Source: Psychrobacillus lasiicapitis
GTDB taxonomy: Bacteria; Bacillota; Bacilli; Bacillales_A; Planococcaceae
Direction: 5' to 3'
NCBI RefSeq assembly: GCF_006861795.1
Contig: NZ_VDGH01000001.1
Span: 314,117-378,116, forward strand
Length of the DNA stretch: 64,000 bases
Part shown: positions 27,730 to 37,224 of the stretch, piece by piece
Layout of the letters: every line of letters starts with the position of its first letter
Numbering within the stretch: the first letter of the stretch is position 1
Translations under genes and position numbers: made by a program
The notes under the pieces: model-generated
Told to the model about the DNA's origin: nothing
The model's database searches: none
What the model saw: the letters and a program-made list of their open reading frames with translations, nothing else

Positions 27730-28722
27730 TCAATAGGATGTTAAAAAGACTTTCCCTCTAGATATTTTAGAAGATTCAACAGCATCCACCGCTTGTTTAA
27801 TATTGTCTAGATCGTATTGAGAATCAAGGGACATCAAATGCATTCTTTTGTCTTCTAGTAGTCTTATCAAATAGTTAAAGGTTTCTTGCCATTTATTTGC
27901 GCAGACATTTTTATTCCAATTTCGTAAATGAAATATATTAGCATTCACCTTTGCTCTTTTTACAATATCCCCCCAGTTCACTTGTACTCCTGATAGAAGA
28001 CCAATAGTTAGAAAATGACCATTTGGTTGCACACAAAAAGCTAAGTCGGTGCCCGATGAACCTCCAATTGAATCAATAGCAGCATATGCACCTTTGCCAT
28101 TTGTCAAATCCATAACCGTTTCATATAGCGGACTTTTAGAGGTATCAATCACAAAAGAAGCACCTAGATTAAGTAATTCCGCAGTATGCTTATCATTTCT
28201 TGTAACAGCAATCAATCGAAACCCTAAAATCTTTGATAATTGAGCAAAAATACGACCAATAGAAGATCCACAAGCGTTAACCAACAAAACATCAGCTGGT
28301 TTTAACTTTAATTCTTCATTACAAACTACCATTGCTGTAATTGGATTAATATACATCTGTGCTGCGGTAATATCATCAATAGAGTCAGGTATAGGAACTG
28401 CAAATTCTGAAGATGTTTTAACATGTTCCTGCCATGTGCCTTCTCCACGCAATGGCAAAACACGTTTACCAATTAGATGACGAGAGACTAATGGTCCTAT
28501 ATCTTCTACAATACCCACACCTTCATATCCCGGGATATTCGGTAGAGTAATTCGATGAGCATATGCTCCTCTAATCGGTATCAAGTCAGAAGGATTTATA
28601 GGCCTTGTTAACATTCGAACTAGTACTTCTTGTTCCATTGGTGATTCAATGATTTTATTTTCAACTTTTAAGACGTCTTTAGGTCTACCAAATTCATGAA
28701 ACTTAATACATTTTGCATCCAA
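27730..28722 (-). CDS. MDR/ETR-type NAD(P)H-dependent oxidoreductase
   Basis: The 330-residue medium-chain dehydrogenase has an N-terminal GroES-like domain (PINPSDLIPIRGAYAHRITLPNIPGYEGVG) and a nucleotide-binding domain (LLVNACGSSIGRIFAQLSKIL). The zinc-ligand cysteines of true alcohol dehydrogenases are not seen, so it is likelier an enoyl reductase or quinone oxidoreductase (MECR/ETR-like). It stands alone. The substrate is unknown. Confidence 0.82.
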   Translation of the reverse strand: MDAKCIKFHEFGRPKDVLKVENKIIESPMEQEVLVRMLTRPINPSDLIPIRGAYAHRITLPNIPGYEGVGIVEDIGPLVSRHLIGKRVLPLRGEGTWQEHVKTSSEFAVPIPDSIDDITAAQMYINPITAMVVCNEELKLKPADVLLVNACGSSIGRIFAQLSKILGFRLIAVTRNDKHTAELLNLGASFVIDTSKSPLYETVMDLTNGKGAYAAIDSIGGSSGTDLAFCVQPNGHFLTIGLLSGVQVNWGDIVKRAKVNANIFHLRNWNKNVCANKWQETFNYLIRLLEDKRMHLMSLDSQYDLDNIKQAVDAVESSKISRGKVFLTSY

Positions 28723-28776
28723 AACTTTACTTCTCCTCCATTAAATTTATTTAAATATTTATCTTCAACTTAACTT

Positions 28777-28956
28777 CTAGGTAAAAAGAAACCATTTATT
28801 ACTTCTATGATTCTTTCTACTCCCTATCATTTGTATTGGATAACGAGTTTTATTATATTGTTTCACAAAGAAATGGCCTTGTTCTGTTTTTATTTTCCGC
28901 TTTAAATTCATATAGCCTAAGTCAATTGAAGAAAAATCTAGAATATTAAACCAAAT
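28777..28956 (-). pseudogene. Relic of a phosphotransferase (APH-like) N-terminus
   Basis: A 59-codon open stretch reads LDFSSIDLGYMNLKRKIKT, then EQGHFFVKQYNKTRYPIQM, and then loses meaning before TAG 28777-28779. The run K-T-x-x-G-x-F-F-V-K-Q-Y is typical of the nucleotide-binding beta strands of aminoglycoside phosphotransferase-like kinases. An in-frame TAA lies just before it, and the rest of the kinase (catalytic loop) is missing. The surrounding 28723-29034 holds no other gene. Confidence 0.6.
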
Positions 28957-29034
28957 TTACTTGTTATTGTTTCAAAAATATCTTGCCTAATATCCTACGT
29001 AGTAAGACGGTCATTCTCCTTTACGGATTTTATT

Positions 29035-29379
29035 TTATTTCCAATAACAAATTTGAAGTTTATTGTTGTCTAGATCATAAACATCAAAAAAGTTGTTTAC
29101 ACCATCATTATGTAATTCACTAATATTGACGCCTAGGTCTTTTAGTTTTCTATATGTTTCATTTATATCCTTTGAAAAAAATATAGGATATGTTCCATTA
29201 TTAGTAGACATTACATCAGCTTCTTCAATCGTGAAAGGTACCGCACTGTTTCCAATACTCAAAATTCGATAACCCTCACCTTTATATGTCTCTTTAAACC
29301 CCATAATATTTTGATACCACTTACTTGATTCTTCAACATTCATTACCTTTATACATACGGTGTCAATTCTTTCAATCAT
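29035..29379 (-). CDS. VOC family protein (glyoxalase/bleomycin-resistance fold)
   Basis: The 114-residue protein forms one VOC module pair: IDTVCIKVMNVEESSKWYQNIMGF at the start and FFDVYDLDNNKLQICYW at the end, with a conserved acidic metal ligand expected near ELH and near the end. It could be a dioxygenase, a lyase or a binding protein. ATG 29379 is preceded by AAAGTAGTGA. It has no clear operon partner. Confidence 0.82.
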   Translation of the reverse strand: MIERIDTVCIKVMNVEESSKWYQNIMGFKETYKGEGYRILSIGNSAVPFTIEEADVMSTNNGTYPIFFSKDINETYRKLKDLGVNISELHNDGVNNFFDVYDLDNNKLQICYWK

Positions 29380-29441
29380 TTATGTCACTACTTTCATTTA
29401 TACTACTTGTTCTTGATCAGTATGGGAATTTACTTTTTTAC

Positions 29442-29870
29442 TTAACTGCTGCATTGGTTGAATATCAAGTCATTGATATTTACATAAGGAATTCCAGCTT
29501 CTATATAGCTTCTAACTAACTTCCATTCGTTCTTACTATTTTTTTGGAACGTCTGAAAGAACAAATTGGCTGTCTCTAAACTTTTACCTTGATTAACTAA
29601 AGTAGCTGATATAATAACCATGGTTTCACCTTCTCTTAAAGGAAGCATTGAAATTACATTAATGTTCCACTCGGCATTATTTTCTTTAGCAAATTTAAAA
29701 CCTTGCTCCCATCCTTTTATTGACTCTTCATAACCAAAGTCAACTATCTCTTCACCTGTTATTTCTCTTGCTTTATAATCTTTTGATAAGATATTTTTCA
29801 AGTCCGCTAAAGAAGAATTTCTCCATATTTCTAAATAATTATCTAAAAAACTTGAAAATGAATTTTGCAT
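29442..29870 (-). CDS. NTF2/SnoaL-like small protein
   Basis: The 142-residue protein begins SSFLDNYLEIWRNSSLADLKNILSKDYKAREI, the helix-turn pattern of NTF2-like folds, and has later strands WNINVISMLPLREGETMVIISATLV and WKLVRSYIEAGIPYV. AAGGAG before ATG 29870 fixes the start; a longer frame upstream has no ribosome site. The function is unknown. Confidence 0.7.
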   Translation of the reverse strand: MQNSFSSFLDNYLEIWRNSSLADLKNILSKDYKAREITGEEIVDFGYEESIKGWEQGFKFAKENNAEWNINVISMLPLREGETMVIISATLVNQGKSLETANLFFQTFQKNSKNEWKLVRSYIEAGIPYVNINDLIFNQCSS

Positions 29871-29985
29871 AAAAAACTCCTTAAATGTGTTTATAGTTAC
29901 CATTCTACATAAAAAGACTAATTCCTTTATTAAATTACGCAAGTTCAAAAAACTATTAATATGCGCTATTCATCACAGTGGTAAG

Positions 29986-30855
29986 TCATGGCTTTTTTTC
30001 ATATCTCTCAATGATAAAGTCAATAAAATACTTACTTGCTATTGGCAATACCTTTTTATCCTGGTATGCAAGGCTAATTGTACGAATGACAGATGGCGAG
30101 ATTTCTTTCATGACAATATTATACGGACATCTACTTAGCACAAGCTTTGGTAGAATTGATATGCCAAGCCCCTGCTCAATCATGGACATAATCGTATAAT
30201 CATCATGTACGCGGTATTGTATATTCGGTTCTAAGTTATTTTGTTTAAAAATAGTTAATGGCTCATTAATCTCTCCTTCATCTAAAAGAATATAAGGCCC
30301 TTCCGTTAATTCTTTTAATGTAACCTTTTCTGCTGTAGCGAGAGGATGATTTGCCGACAACACAGCAAGCAGATCATCTTCCTCCAAGGCAATGGTAGTC
30401 AAATTGGATACAGAGTTCGGATTCACAAAGCCAAAATCTACGGATCCCTCTTTGATCCAATTCGAGATATCTGTGTATTCACCCTGATGTAATTCAAATT
30501 GAACTGCAGGATACTTTTTCTTAAAATCCTTCATCAATACAGGTAGCCAATGACATGACACACTAGAAAAAGTTCCGATTCGTATAAGACCTCTATGTAA
30601 CCCCACCATCTCCTGGTGCTTTTCTGCCAATTTTCTATGTGAGTTATAAACGTTCTTAATATATGGAAAAAATTCCTCGCCATCAGGTGTCAATGTAATA
30701 CCTGTACGTGAGCGTAAAATAAGCGTTGTGGAGAGTTCTTGCTCCAATGAATGGACCATTTGGCTAATGGCAGATTGAGTATAACCTAGCTCTTCAGCAG
30801 CTTTCGTAAAACTGCCTGTTTCAATAGCTTTAATAAAAGCATAATATGAATTCAT
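29986..30855 (-). CDS. LysR-type regulator, first pair
   Basis: The 289-residue protein has an N-terminal helix-turn-helix (GSFTKAAEELGYTQSAISQMVHSLEQEL) and an effector domain beginning IRIGTFSSVSCHWLPVLMKDF. It is divergent from an EamA transporter gene starting at 30983 and is expected to control it. It is closely related to the LysR protein at 31917-32804 (shared G(T/I)SSVS-HWLP and WI-GSVDFGFV), showing that the regulator-transporter unit was duplicated. Confidence 0.9.
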   Translation of the reverse strand: MNSYYAFIKAIETGSFTKAAEELGYTQSAISQMVHSLEQELSTTLILRSRTGITLTPDGEEFFPYIKNVYNSHRKLAEKHQEMVGLHRGLIRIGTFSSVSCHWLPVLMKDFKKKYPAVQFELHQGEYTDISNWIKEGSVDFGFVNPNSVSNLTTIALEEDDLLAVLSANHPLATAEKVTLKELTEGPYILLDEGEINEPLTIFKQNNLEPNIQYRVHDDYTIMSMIEQGLGISILPKLVLSRCPYNIVMKEISPSVIRTISLAYQDKKVLPIASKYFIDFIIERYEKKP

Positions 30856-30982
30856 TCAAATCGCCCCCCTTACATTAGAGTTTCTAATAGTTCTATTATA
30901 ATTATTCGTTTTATTAATGCAAATATGGATGATACGATATAGGTTAGATTTAAAGAAATTGAAGAAACGAGGAATGCTAATA

Positions 30983-31843
30983 ATGACACAACGACAAGCA
31001 AACTGGTTGTTAGCGTTGGTTTCAGCGACTTGGGGAGCATCATATATTTTTATGAAAGTTCTTGTAGATGATATCCCTCCACTAACCATTGTCGCTTTAC
31101 GATTTGGCATTGCATTTATCGTGATGATTGCGATATTCTTCCGTAAAATTGTCCTGGTCAATGCTAAAACGTTGAAATACAGTGCATTAGTTGGCGCACT
31201 GCTCTTTAGCATTTTCTTTGCACTCATGTATGGCATGAAAAATACGACTGCTTCTACTGCGGGATTTCTGACGAGTACAACAGTAATTCTCGTTCCCATT
31301 TTACAAATTTTCATTACACGGAGGCTGCCTAGTAAAAAAATTGTATGGGGTGTTGTTATTGTAACTACCGGTTTAGTATTTCTACTAGTTCGGGAGGATT
31401 TCAATATCGCAACTGGTGCATTTCTATGTTTAGTAGCTGCCTTCCTATATGCAATACATATAATTGTGACAAACCGCTTTGTGCGTGAAGTAGATGCCTT
31501 ACTGCTAGGGATATTTCAATTGGGGTTCGCAACCCTTTTTGCGACGATCGGAACTTTTTTGTTCGAAACTCCTGTCTTGCCCAAAAGCACTGTTCATTGG
31601 TTATCCATACTTGGCCTAGCACTTCTTTGTTCTGCTTTTGGCTTTGTCATACAGTCCATCGCACAAAAGTACACGACCGCTGAAAGTGCAGGGTTTCTCT
31701 TCTCGCTTGAACCTATTTTTTCAGCTATACTTGCATACATCTTCCTTCATGAAATTATGGGTCTACAAGGTTATTTTGGGGCTACGCTTATTATAGCTGG
31801 CGTTCTTATAGCAAATACTACATTCAAAACAAAACTCACTTAA
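30983..31843 (+). CDS. EamA/DMT family exporter, first pair
   Basis: The 286-residue protein has ten hydrophobic segments in two EamA halves (WLLALVSATWGASYIFMKVL; FLCLVAAFLYAIHIIVTNRF). ATG 30983 follows CGAGGA at a normal distance; an upstream frame adds 22 residues without a ribosome site. It is divergent from its LysR regulator. The cargo is unknown; DMT proteins of this shape often export amino acids or toxic metabolites. A terminator follows at 31863. Confidence 0.85.
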   Translation: MTQRQANWLLALVSATWGASYIFMKVLVDDIPPLTIVALRFGIAFIVMIAIFFRKIVLVNAKTLKYSALVGALLFSIFFALMYGMKNTTASTAGFLTSTTVILVPILQIFITRRLPSKKIVWGVVIVTTGLVFLLVREDFNIATGAFLCLVAAFLYAIHIIVTNRFVREVDALLLGIFQLGFATLFATIGTFLFETPVLPKSTVHWLSILGLALLCSAFGFVIQSIAQKYTTAESAGFLFSLEPIFSAILAYIFLHEIMGLQGYFGATLIIAGVLIANTTFKTKLT

Positions 31844-31862
31844 ATTATAGGACAAAATTAAA

Positions 31863-31898
31863 GCCTAATTCCTGATCCAAGAGGAATTAGGCATTTTT
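31863..31898. terminator. Rho-independent terminator between convergent genes
   Basis: GCCTAATTCC pairs with GGAATTAGGC around a 10-base loop and is followed by ATTTTT. It lies between the first EamA gene and the second LysR gene. Confidence 0.9.
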
Positions 31899-31916
31899 AC
31901 ATTGAAGCTTGTAATT

Positions 31917-32804
31917 TCAGTTAGCACTTAGCCATGATTTTAGAAAATCAATGAACTTTTTTGTAGCTGGAGCAAGGGATTTAAAAGAAGTAGTCGCAAT
32001 CCCAAGTGTACGATAATTTTCTCCCTCCAACGCAAGCATTCGTACATTGTTTGGAACTCGATGTAAAACCATTTCAGGAAGAATACTGATCCCCATCCCC
32101 TTTTCCACCATCGAAATTATAGCTTGGTCATCTGAAAGTTCAAATTTAATATGCGGTGTGACATTGTTTTCTTTTAGTATTCGGATCAAATCGTTGTCAC
32201 TGCCCTTTTTCGATTTAATGAGAGACTCCTCTTTGATCATTGCAAAACTGATTTCCTCTTGTTCAGCGAGGAGATGGTCTTCTGAAAGGATACAGAGCAT
32301 TCTATCTTTTTTTAATGGCATCACTTCAAATTGTTGCAAGGTCGGAAGTGACACAAAGCCAAAATCAACCGAACCTGTTGAAATCCATTGCTCGACATCA
32401 TCATAATCCCCTTCCATAAGTTTAATTTCGATAGAAGGATGATGTTCATTAAACGTTTTCATGATTTCAGGCAACCAGTGAATGGACACACTCGAAATGG
32501 TTCCAATCCGTACTGTGCCGACTTCCAAACCTTTAATATTCGCTATTTCTTGAACCATTTCTTCATTCCACTTAAGTATTTCACGTATGTACTTTAAGAT
32601 CCGTTCACCATTACTCGTTAGTTGGGTACCCGAACGACCCCGATTAAGTATCGTAAATCCACATTCTGATTCCAAGCTTGCAATAGCGTGACTTACTGCG
32701 GATTGCGTTAAACCAAGTGTCTCGCCGGCCTTTGTGAGGCTCCCTAATTCTACAACCGTACTAAATATCTCAAACTTAGCAAGAGACAAGTTTAACCCCT
32801 CCAT
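31917..32804 (-). CDS. LysR-type regulator, second pair
   Basis: The 295-residue LysR protein has the helix-turn-helix GSLTKAGETLGLTQSAVSHAIASLESE and an effector domain VRIGTISSVSIHWLPEIMKTF. It is divergent from the EamA gene at 32914 and parallels the pair at 29986-31843 in order, spacing and sequence. The start at ATG 32804 follows GGAGGGG. Confidence 0.9.
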   Translation of the reverse strand: MEGLNLSLAKFEIFSTVVELGSLTKAGETLGLTQSAVSHAIASLESECGFTILNRGRSGTQLTSNGERILKYIREILKWNEEMVQEIANIKGLEVGTVRIGTISSVSIHWLPEIMKTFNEHHPSIEIKLMEGDYDDVEQWISTGSVDFGFVSLPTLQQFEVMPLKKDRMLCILSEDHLLAEQEEISFAMIKEESLIKSKKGSDNDLIRILKENNVTPHIKFELSDDQAIISMVEKGMGISILPEMVLHRVPNNVRMLALEGENYRTLGIATTSFKSLAPATKKFIDFLKSWLSAN

Positions 32805-32913
32805 TTACATTAAATTATTTCATCTAAAAGCTTAAAAACATTCATTTTATTAATCTACAGTTTACATTTATACTTATCAATAATCAATTTTAGAGAAGGA
32901 AGGTGTGCTAAAA

Positions 32914-33858
32914 ATGGATGGGAATAAATTATTCGGGATGATAAATGGAAGAGGATTAAACACTCAATTAAAAGCAGACTTCATGATGTTAATGGTAACA
33001 ATGTTATGGGGTTCATCCTACTTGTTTATGAAGATGGGCCTCGATTCTCTACAAGAGTTTAACTTAATAGCTTTACGTTTTGGCATAGCCTTTATTTTAG
33101 CCGGGGCAGTATTTAACAAGCGTCTAATTCGGATTGAATTTAAAACGTTTTTTTATGGATTAATATTAGGAACCATCTTGTTTTTAGTAATTTCTGCTGT
33201 CACTATTGGATTAAAATTTACGTCTATTTCAAATGCGGGATTTTTATTTAGCCTCTCTGTAGTATTTGTCCCTTTGTTATTAGCAATATTTTTCAAAATA
33301 AAACCTGAGAAAAAAGTTGTTTTTGGCGTTGGTATCGCAATAATAGGGATTGCCCTTTTAACATTAAATAATGGATTAATGATTAATTCAGGAGACTACT
33401 TAATTATCTTAGGTGCAGTATTTTATGCAACACAGATCATTGTTACGGATAAGTTGACGAAAAACGTGGACTCGATCACCCTCGGGATTATACAACTAGG
33501 GGTTGCTGGGGCATGGGGACTACTATTTTCATTGGTATTTGAAGAGCCACATCTTCCTGGCACAACTGAATCATGGGTTTCCATTATGGCTTTAAGTATC
33601 CTATGCAGTGCAATTGGGTTTATCGGCCAAGCTGTAGCACAAAAACATACAACACCTACGCACACAGGGCTTATATTTTCATTAGAACCGGTTTTTGCAG
33701 CAGGTTTCGCTTTCATTTTCGTTGGAGAAACACTTCCAGCTAAAGGTTATATAGGGGCAATTCTCATTTTTATAGGCGTCGTAGTTGCAGAAATGAATTT
33801 CAAGAAGCCTTTTATGAGAAAAAGATTTCACAAAGCTGCGAAAGGCTCTAAAGCCTAG
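32914..33858 (+). CDS. EamA/DMT family exporter, second pair
   Basis: The 314-residue protein has ten hydrophobic segments (MLMVTMLWGSSYLFMKMGL; DYLIILGAVFYATQIIVTDKL) and a basic C-terminus (RKRFHKAAKGSK). Its closest visible relative is the transporter at 30983-31843 (shared NLIALRFGIAF, QLG-A, ILCSAIGFI-Q-VAQKHTT). ATG 32914 was chosen over GTG 32905 because GAAGGAAGG overlaps the latter. The cargo is unknown. Confidence 0.85.
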   Translation: MDGNKLFGMINGRGLNTQLKADFMMLMVTMLWGSSYLFMKMGLDSLQEFNLIALRFGIAFILAGAVFNKRLIRIEFKTFFYGLILGTILFLVISAVTIGLKFTSISNAGFLFSLSVVFVPLLLAIFFKIKPEKKVVFGVGIAIIGIALLTLNNGLMINSGDYLIILGAVFYATQIIVTDKLTKNVDSITLGIIQLGVAGAWGLLFSLVFEEPHLPGTTESWVSIMALSILCSAIGFIGQAVAQKHTTPTHTGLIFSLEPVFAAGFAFIFVGETLPAKGYIGAILIFIGVVVAEMNFKKPFMRKRFHKAAKGSKA

Positions 33859-33933
33859 CTTGTACGGGTTGTTTTAGTTGATCCAAAAGAGAGCTGTATT
33901 ATCACCTCTCTTTCCTTGTTCAACTAAAGTACT

Positions 33934-34278
33934 TTACTGATATTTAAAAGGAAAATCCTTTATGAGATCATGGAATTTACTTTCCCATTGTAAAAAATCC
34001 GTTGTAGGTAATTTACCCCAAAACTGCAGTCCAGACGGTTCAAAAGAAACAGTGATAAAGTATTTATCTCCTTTTTCCTCATCACCGAACCAACTAGGAA
34101 GCGTGGTTTGGTTGCCTGTGTAAGAAGGCAACATTTCATACACTTTCCCTAAAGCCTCATACGTTTTATCATTAAATTGGTATTCATCCACCATATAGAC
34201 TCTTTCAAACTGTATAAAATCGTAAACAACTTCATATCTATTATTATAGTAATGTTCGTCTTCTAAAATCCTATTCAA
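33934..34278 (-). CDS. Conserved hypothetical protein, TTG start
   Basis: The 114-residue soluble protein is rich in aromatic residues (YYNNRYEVVYDFIQFERVYMV; SGLQFWGKLPTTDFLQW). The TTG at 34278 has AAGGAG nine bases before it, which supports this rare start. I recall similar short proteins in bacilli but no function. No membrane segment or signal is seen. Confidence 0.65.
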   Translation of the reverse strand: MNRILEDEHYYNNRYEVVYDFIQFERVYMVDEYQFNDKTYEALGKVYEMLPSYTGNQTTLPSWFGDEEKGDKYFITVSFEPSGLQFWGKLPTTDFLQWESKFHDLIKDFPFKYQ

Positions 34279-34377
34279 AATATATACACTCCTTGCCGAA
34301 ATTCAATTATGCTTACTAAATTGCCTTTCTGTAATTTATAGAGATTTTTCAGTATTAACATTTCAATGATAATCACT

Positions 34378-34809
34378 TCATTTTTTAAACAAAAACTGCC
34401 AAATGATTAGCAAATGATAATAAAGAAGTGAAGCAATTATTCCCAATAATAAAAAACTAAATGTTTCTGTATTTGATATAATTTTTCCTTTTGAAATAAT
34501 AAATAAAAAAATCACTGTACTAACTAGACCTGCTATTATATATAAAATAAATTTTGTAAAATATCTTTTACTTCTTGTTAGATATTTCACACTTATTTTA
34601 TCAAAGATAAATGACCAAATAACACCAGCAATTACGAGGACTGGACCCGAAAATAAAGCATAGATAGTAAAAAGTCCCAACAGAGAATTATAGGAAGAAT
34701 CTAGTTCTCTATTAGAAGCGGGTGTGTACACAAATATTGCAAGCGAAATAGAAAATAATACTGTCGAAATAACAGCAATTAAAATTCGTTTAACTATTTC
34801 ATGTGTCAT
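34378..34809 (-). CDS. Four-helix membrane protein coupled to a small kinase
   Basis: The 143-residue protein has four hydrophobic segments (about residues 8-27, 43-68, 85-106 and 117-138). It overlaps the end of the kinase gene by 4 bp, so the two are co-translated. I recognise no family. Confidence 0.7.
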   Translation of the reverse strand: MTHEIVKRILIAVISTVLFSISLAIFVYTPASNRELDSSYNSLLGLFTIYALFSGPVLVIAGVIWSFIFDKISVKYLTRSKRYFTKFILYIIAGLVSTVIFLFIISKGKIISNTETFSFLLLGIIASLLYYHLLIIWQFLFKK

Positions 34810-35327
34810 TTATTATATCCCTTCTGAACTTTATCTAAGAAAAGTCGTACCTCTCTTGGAGACTTTAAAATAATGACTTTTTTATCATTAGGCAGTTGTT
34901 CAAGCTTCATTAATACATTAGGTTTCTTTGTTTTTGGATAATCCCAAACCCATTTTAAGAAATTAAAATCCAGCCTTTCATTGACACCCTCCGCCATATC
35001 TGGTCTCGTTTTTCCACGATATTGAATCATCCGCTTCAAAACTCTATATACGCATATTACTCTATTAATATCTACAAAGACAACGGTATCTGCGGCATTG
35101 AGTCTTATATCCATCGTACCATTATAATTTCCGTCAATAATCCACTCTTCTTTGATTACCAACATGTTTTGAATTTTTATTTGCTCCTCTTTAGATGATG
35201 GTGTCCAATTTGGCTTCCATAACAATGCATCTAGGTGATAAACATTTATATTCAACTTTCGCCCTAACCTACGTGCCAGGGTAGACTTTCCTGACCCTCC
35301 CGAACCTATTAATGCAATCTTTTTCAT
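34806..35327 (-). CDS. P-loop kinase, FlaR/DNA-topology-modulation family
   Basis: The 173-residue P-loop protein has the Walker A motif LIGSGGSGKSTLARRLG and the family marks VYHLDALLWKPNW and WIIDGNYNGTMDIRL, a shikimate/adenylate-kinase-like fold. Database entries often call it a DNA topology modulation protein FlaR. The start at ATG 35327 follows AAAGAGG. It lies in a two-gene unit with the membrane protein above. The substrate is unknown. Confidence 0.82.
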   Translation of the reverse strand: MKKIALIGSGGSGKSTLARRLGRKLNINVYHLDALLWKPNWTPSSKEEQIKIQNMLVIKEEWIIDGNYNGTMDIRLNAADTVVFVDINRVICVYRVLKRMIQYRGKTRPDMAEGVNERLDFNFLKWVWDYPKTKKPNVLMKLEQLPNDKKVIILKSPREVRLFLDKVQKGYNK

Positions 35328-35534
35328 AGTCTGCAACCTCTTTATGTACTTTTTATAATTAGAAGGTTAGAAATTTGTATAACCATCTAAATCTAAACAT
35401 TTAAAATATATATACGTTTAATAAAACGGTTGGTTTCAGAAGTTTTAGAACTTAAAAATACCCCATCTTATAAATAAGATGAGGTTGACCTAAAATAGTT
35501 TGTTTTTTGATAAATTCTTAATAAAACTGCTAAG

Positions 35535-35918
35535 TTACTTCTGCATTATCTGAATAAGGTTACCAGTAGTATCATCTAAAACAGCTATAGTGACATCTCC
35601 CGCTTTCGTCGGCTCCATCGTAAACTTTACACCGTTTTCCAACAGTCGTTTATATTCCTTATGAATATCTTCTACACCAAACATGGTTGCTGGTATACCA
35701 TCGTCAAATATTTTCTCCTGATACTCTTTGGCAGCTGGATGGTCATTCGGTTCGAGTAAAAGCTCGGTACCTTCCGGATTATTGGGTGAAACAAGTGCAA
35801 TCCATCTAAATTTACCCATAGGAATGTCATGTTTTTTTACAAATCCTAGCTTTTCGGTATAAAACTCCAGTGCCTTGTCTTGATCTTGTACAAATATACT
35901 CGTAACTATAATGTTCAT
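35535..35918 (-). CDS. VOC family protein
   Basis: The 127-residue protein forms a VOC fold: IIVTSIFVQDQDKALEFYTEKLGF, ELLLEPNDHP, and TIAVLDDTTGNLIQIMQ at the end, with the usual acidic ligand near the end replaced by Asn/Gln. It resembles the PhnB/YdeT-like glyoxalase group. No operon is seen; the MFS gene 60 bp upstream runs the same way. Confidence 0.82.
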   Translation of the reverse strand: MNIIVTSIFVQDQDKALEFYTEKLGFVKKHDIPMGKFRWIALVSPNNPEGTELLLEPNDHPAAKEYQEKIFDDGIPATMFGVEDIHKEYKRLLENGVKFTMEPTKAGDVTIAVLDDTTGNLIQIMQK

Positions 35919-35979
35919 ACTGTTGTTGCCTCCCTTGTTATTTCTGACGCGTATTATTACAGTGCTAACAATCTTTTAA

Positions 35980-37194
35980 CTATAACATACCTCTATTAAA
36001 ATAATTCTTCTGACCTTCACTTGCCACGGCTTTCCATGCCACTAACCCTACTAAGAAGAAGCCAAATGATCCTATCAATCCTACGAGCCGAATGGAGGTT
36101 AATTCAGCTGCTAAGCCTATCAAAACCGTTAACACAATAATAAACCCTGCTTCCATAACACTGAAGATACTTTCAAACCTTCCCATTATTTTCACAGGAA
36201 CATGATTTTGATAGAAAGTTAAATACCCTGTATTTGCAAAGGTTACCGCAAACCCAATTAAAAACACACCAGGAGCAGCACTAAAAAAGCCATTCGAACT
36301 GTAAAGCATTATATACCCAATTGCGGTAAAAATGGTACCATAACCTATTAAAAGATTGACTGCCAGCCGATTAGTGAAGATGGAATTAATGATGGATCCT
36401 ATTATAATCCCTGCTCCAAAAACACTTAATAAAAACCCATAATTAGTATCGGATATGGAAAGTACACCTTTAGCAAATGCTGCCTCGAGAGAATCGATTG
36501 CAGTCATGCATATAGTAGCACCGCAAAATAATATATAGATTTTCGTGATATAGACATGGTCCTTACTGAAATGTAAAACAACTTGAAAGTCTTTTTTTAT
36601 TATATCCCAATTAAATCTTTGTCCCTCTATCTCTTCAAGTCTTGAATCGACATCCGGTAGCATCCTAATAATAAATGCTGAAAAAACTAAAGCCCCTGTA
36701 TTCACATGGATGGCTGTATAAGGAGTCCCCATCCAAAATAAAATTCCTGCAATGGCAGGGCCTATTAGTGATCCACAAGAGTTGATAAAACCACGTAAAG
36801 CATTAAAGCGCTGCCGGTCTTTTTCAGGTATTAATTTAGTCATATAAACCATCGATGTCGGCTGAAAAATAGCACTTCCCATATTAATGATAAACGCTAG
36901 TATATACACATAGAAAAGGGAAGGTAAAAAGGGAATGAACGCAATACATAGTGCTCGGAAAACGTCCAATGCCATCATAAATCGCCGTGTATTTACCCGA
37001 TCAATTAAACTTCCGGCCCAAATATTGGAACATATCGTTGCAATGGGGCCAAGTATATACAATAAAGCAATTGCAAGGGGGGACCCTGTTTTATTTAATA
37101 TAATTAAGTTTAGTGCGATTAGGTAAACCCAAGCTCCCACATTTGAAATTCCTATTCCTCCAAGTAGCATTAAAGGATACTTCCAATTAGACAT
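35980..37194 (-). CDS. MFS transporter under T-box control
   Basis: The 404-residue major facilitator protein has about 11-12 hydrophobic segments with the MFS loop GSLIDRVNTRRFMMALDVFRA. The length and LIPEKDRQRFNALRGFINSCGSLIGPAI are typical of MFS drug/solute exporters (MFS_3 type). ATG 37194 follows GGAG. A T-box leader precedes it, so its expression should rise when one tRNA is uncharged. An amino acid or related compound is therefore a likely cargo, inferred from regulation and not from the protein. Confidence 0.88.
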   Translation of the reverse strand: MSNWKYPLMLLGGIGISNVGAWVYLIALNLIILNKTGSPLAIALLYILGPIATICSNIWAGSLIDRVNTRRFMMALDVFRALCIAFIPFLPSLFYVYILAFIINMGSAIFQPTSMVYMTKLIPEKDRQRFNALRGFINSCGSLIGPAIAGILFWMGTPYTAIHVNTGALVFSAFIIRMLPDVDSRLEEIEGQRFNWDIIKKDFQVVLHFSKDHVYITKIYILFCGATICMTAIDSLEAAFAKGVLSISDTNYGFLLSVFGAGIIIGSIINSIFTNRLAVNLLIGYGTIFTAIGYIMLYSSNGFFSAAPGVFLIGFAVTFANTGYLTFYQNHVPVKIMGRFESIFSVMEAGFIIVLTVLIGLAAELTSIRLVGLIGSFGFFLVGLVAWKAVASEGQKNYFNRGML

Positions 37195-37224
37195 ATGCAC
37201 CACTCCATTTTATTTTTAGTAAAA

